Program-made: the position numbers and the translations under genes
In this document: positions 61,394 to 64,000 of the stretch, piece by piece
Layout: each line of letters opens with the position of its first letter
Numbering within the stretch: position 1 is the stretch's first letter
The notes under the pieces: model-generated
Databases searched by the model: none
The model's input: only the letters and a program-made list of their open reading frames with translations
What the model was told of the DNA's origin: nothing
DNA from: Escherichia coli
GTDB lineage: Bacteria > Pseudomonadota > Gammaproteobacteria > Enterobacterales > Enterobacteriaceae
Length of the DNA stretch: 64,000 nucleotides
Assembly: GCA_021307345.1 (NCBI GenBank)
Contig: CP089930.1
Coordinates: forward strand, 1,550,001 to 1,614,000
Direction of reading: 5' to 3'

Positions 61394-62791
61394 TTATTGT
61401 TTATCCTGCATATACGGTGTGTAAACTCCGTTCAGGCTGTGCAAGAAAGCCACGATATCATCCACATCCTCCTGCGGCAGCTCTTTACCGACCTGGTAGC
61501 GCAGCATCAGTTTCACCGCCCCGTCCAGCGTCGGCACATCACCGCGATGGAAGTACGGTGCCGTTAGCGCAACGTTACGCAAACCGGGTACTTTCTGACG
61601 CAGTTTATCGCGTTCTTCTTTAGTTACATTCATACGGCCAATATCTGCCGCCGTAATTTCACCAAAATTAAAGTCTTTTTTCAGACCCAGCGGTTCGAAG
61701 GAACGTCCACCGAGAATAATACCGCCATGACACGTTGCACACTTATTATCTTTAAATAATTGATAACCTTTTTTCTGCTGCGCCGTCAGCGCATTTTCAT
61801 CACCACGCAACCATTTATCAAACGGTGAATCCGGCGTAATTAATGTTTTCTCAAATTCAGCAATTGCGTCAGTAATATTTTCACCACTGAAACCTTGCGG
61901 ATAAACTTTGAGGAACTGCGCTTTCAGCACAGGATCTTTTTCCAACTTCGCAATGATTTCGTCCCAGGATTTGGACGCCATTTCAATCGGATTCAGCGGC
62001 GGCCCACCCGCCTGATCCTGCAATGTTGCCGCACGACCATCCCAGAACTGCTCAACGTTAAATACTGAGTTAAATACCGTCGGCGCGTTAATCGGCCCAA
62101 CTGCGCCACCAACACCAATCGATGTTTTTCTGCCATCGACGCCCCCCGCATTCAACGCATGGCAATGAGCGCATGAAATGGTGCTATCAGCCGATAAACG
62201 GGGATCGTGATACAGCGCAAAACCCAACGCCACTTTTTGCGCATCGGTAGGCAGTTTTTGCGGGATGGGCTGCACCGGTTCATTGCGATGCTCCGGCGCA
62301 GTGTCATTACTGGCGTAATATTCCGCGCGCTGTTTTGCAATCCAGGCCAGTATTTCCGCCCGCTCTTCATCACTCACCTTACCCGCCCAGTGTAGCGCGG
62401 TATAACGCGTTGGTGGCATAGTTTCATACTGCATCACCCATTCAATCTTGTTCAGATCGCTTTGCGAAACGGGTTTATCTGCCAGCAGAGCCGCACGCAC
62501 TGCCTCGAGGTTAAAAGATTTATATCCGAGCCTAATGTCGTAATCCATCAACTGTTTCGCGCCAGGAATATAATAATAGACGGGTAATTCTGCGGAAGGC
62601 GTATGGCAATAGTCGCATCCTTTTTCGCGGAGAAAACCTAAAACATTATTATTTTCACTGACAGCTGATGCCTGAACATTAGCCTGTTTACTGCGTTTAT
62701 TATCGTGGTACCACACATAACCAGATAATCCTAAATAGCAAATCGCGACGCCAGCCAGGCCGATCGCGGTAATACGTGAGACCATTTTCAT
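61394..62791 (-). CDS. yhjA: Tri-haem cytochrome c peroxidase YhjA
   Basis: 465-residue periplasmic enzyme anchored by an N-terminal helix (about residues 8-27). Three c-type haem motifs: C59-DY-C62-H, C207-AH-C210-H, C351-AT-C354-H. The extra N-terminal haem domain distinguishes it from classic di-haem peroxidases and lets it take electrons from quinol. Reduces hydrogen peroxide, including in respiration without oxygen; activated by FNR and OxyR in K-12. Confidence 0.95.
   Translation of the reverse strand: MKMVSRITAIGLAGVAICYLGLSGYVWYHDNKRSKQANVQASAVSENNNVLGFLREKGCDYCHTPSAELPVYYYIPGAKQLMDYDIRLGYKSFNLEAVRAALLADKPVSQSDLNKIEWVMQYETMPPTRYTALHWAGKVSDEERAEILAWIAKQRAEYYASNDTAPEHRNEPVQPIPQKLPTDAQKVALGFALYHDPRLSADSTISCAHCHALNAGGVDGRKTSIGVGGAVGPINAPTVFNSVFNVEQFWDGRAATLQDQAGGPPLNPIEMASKSWDEIIAKLEKDPVLKAQFLKVYPQGFSGENITDAIAEFEKTLITPDSPFDKWLRGDENALTAQQKKGYQLFKDNKCATCHGGIILGGRSFEPLGLKKDFNFGEITAADIGRMNVTKEERDKLRQKVPGLRNVALTAPYFHRGDVPTLDGAVKLMLRYQVGKELPQEDVDDIVAFLHSLNGVYTPYMQDKQ

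Positions 62792-64000
<1,209 letters not shown>

Overview
The window is chromosomal DNA of Escherichia coli. Gene order and near-identical proteins match the known nik to treF segment of that species: nikBCDER, yhhJ-rbbA-yhiI, yhiM, yhiN, pitA, uspB/uspA, dtpB, rsmJ-prlC, rlmJ, gor, dinQ/agrAB, arsRBC, the acid fitness island from slp to gadA, yhjA, treF. A haem-uptake (chu) locus sits inside the acid fitness island, between dctR and yhiD. That suggests a chu-positive lineage (phylogroups such as B2, D, E or F) rather than a K-12-like strain.

Layout. 1-2912: end of the nickel transporter operon and its repressor nikR. 3032-3663: a hicAB toxin-antitoxin pair with a four-repeat operator. 3736-8659 (minus): yhiI-rbbA-yhhJ, an HlyD-ABC-ABC2 export system. 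9330-11825: yhiM, then a divergent ArsR-type repressor and a DUF318/ArsP-like permease with a cysteine-rich loop. 11828-23886: an accessory block holding one giant DUF4011-helicase-Vsr-DUF3320 gene (probable anti-phage defence) and an OYE / DUF1471 / SRPBCC / SDR / aldo-keto reductase cluster with a divergent LysR regulator. This block is bracketed by a decayed direct copy of the 3' end of yhiN on the left and intact yhiN on the right. 23870-35189: conserved housekeeping genes (phosphate uptake, universal stress, peptide uptake, rRNA methylation, oligopeptidase A, glutathione reductase). 35190-36065: the dinQ toxin and its agrA/agrB antisense RNAs among repeats. 36066-38201: arsRBC. 38593-61184: acid fitness island (slp, dctR, yhiD, hdeBAD, gadE, mdtEF, gadW, gadY, gadX, gadA) interrupted by chuSA and chuTWXYUV. 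61394-64000: yhjA and the 5' part of treF.

How the genes work together. Metals: NikBCDE imports nickel and NikR shuts it off; ArsRBC reduces and exports arsenic, and the second ArsR/permease pair probably exports another metalloid or organoarsenical. Iron: ChuA takes haem through the outer membrane, ChuT/ChuU/ChuV carry it inward, and ChuS/ChuW/ChuX/ChuY handle and break it down; Fur boxes and a FourU-type hairpin can be read upstream of chuA. Acid: GadE, GadX, GadW and GadY control GadA, the HdeA/HdeB chaperones, HdeD, Slp and MdtEF; an exact GAD box lies upstream of gadA. The strongest candidates for less-described biology are the 1952-residue defence-like protein, the direct-repeat architecture of its island, and the oxidoreductase cluster beside it.
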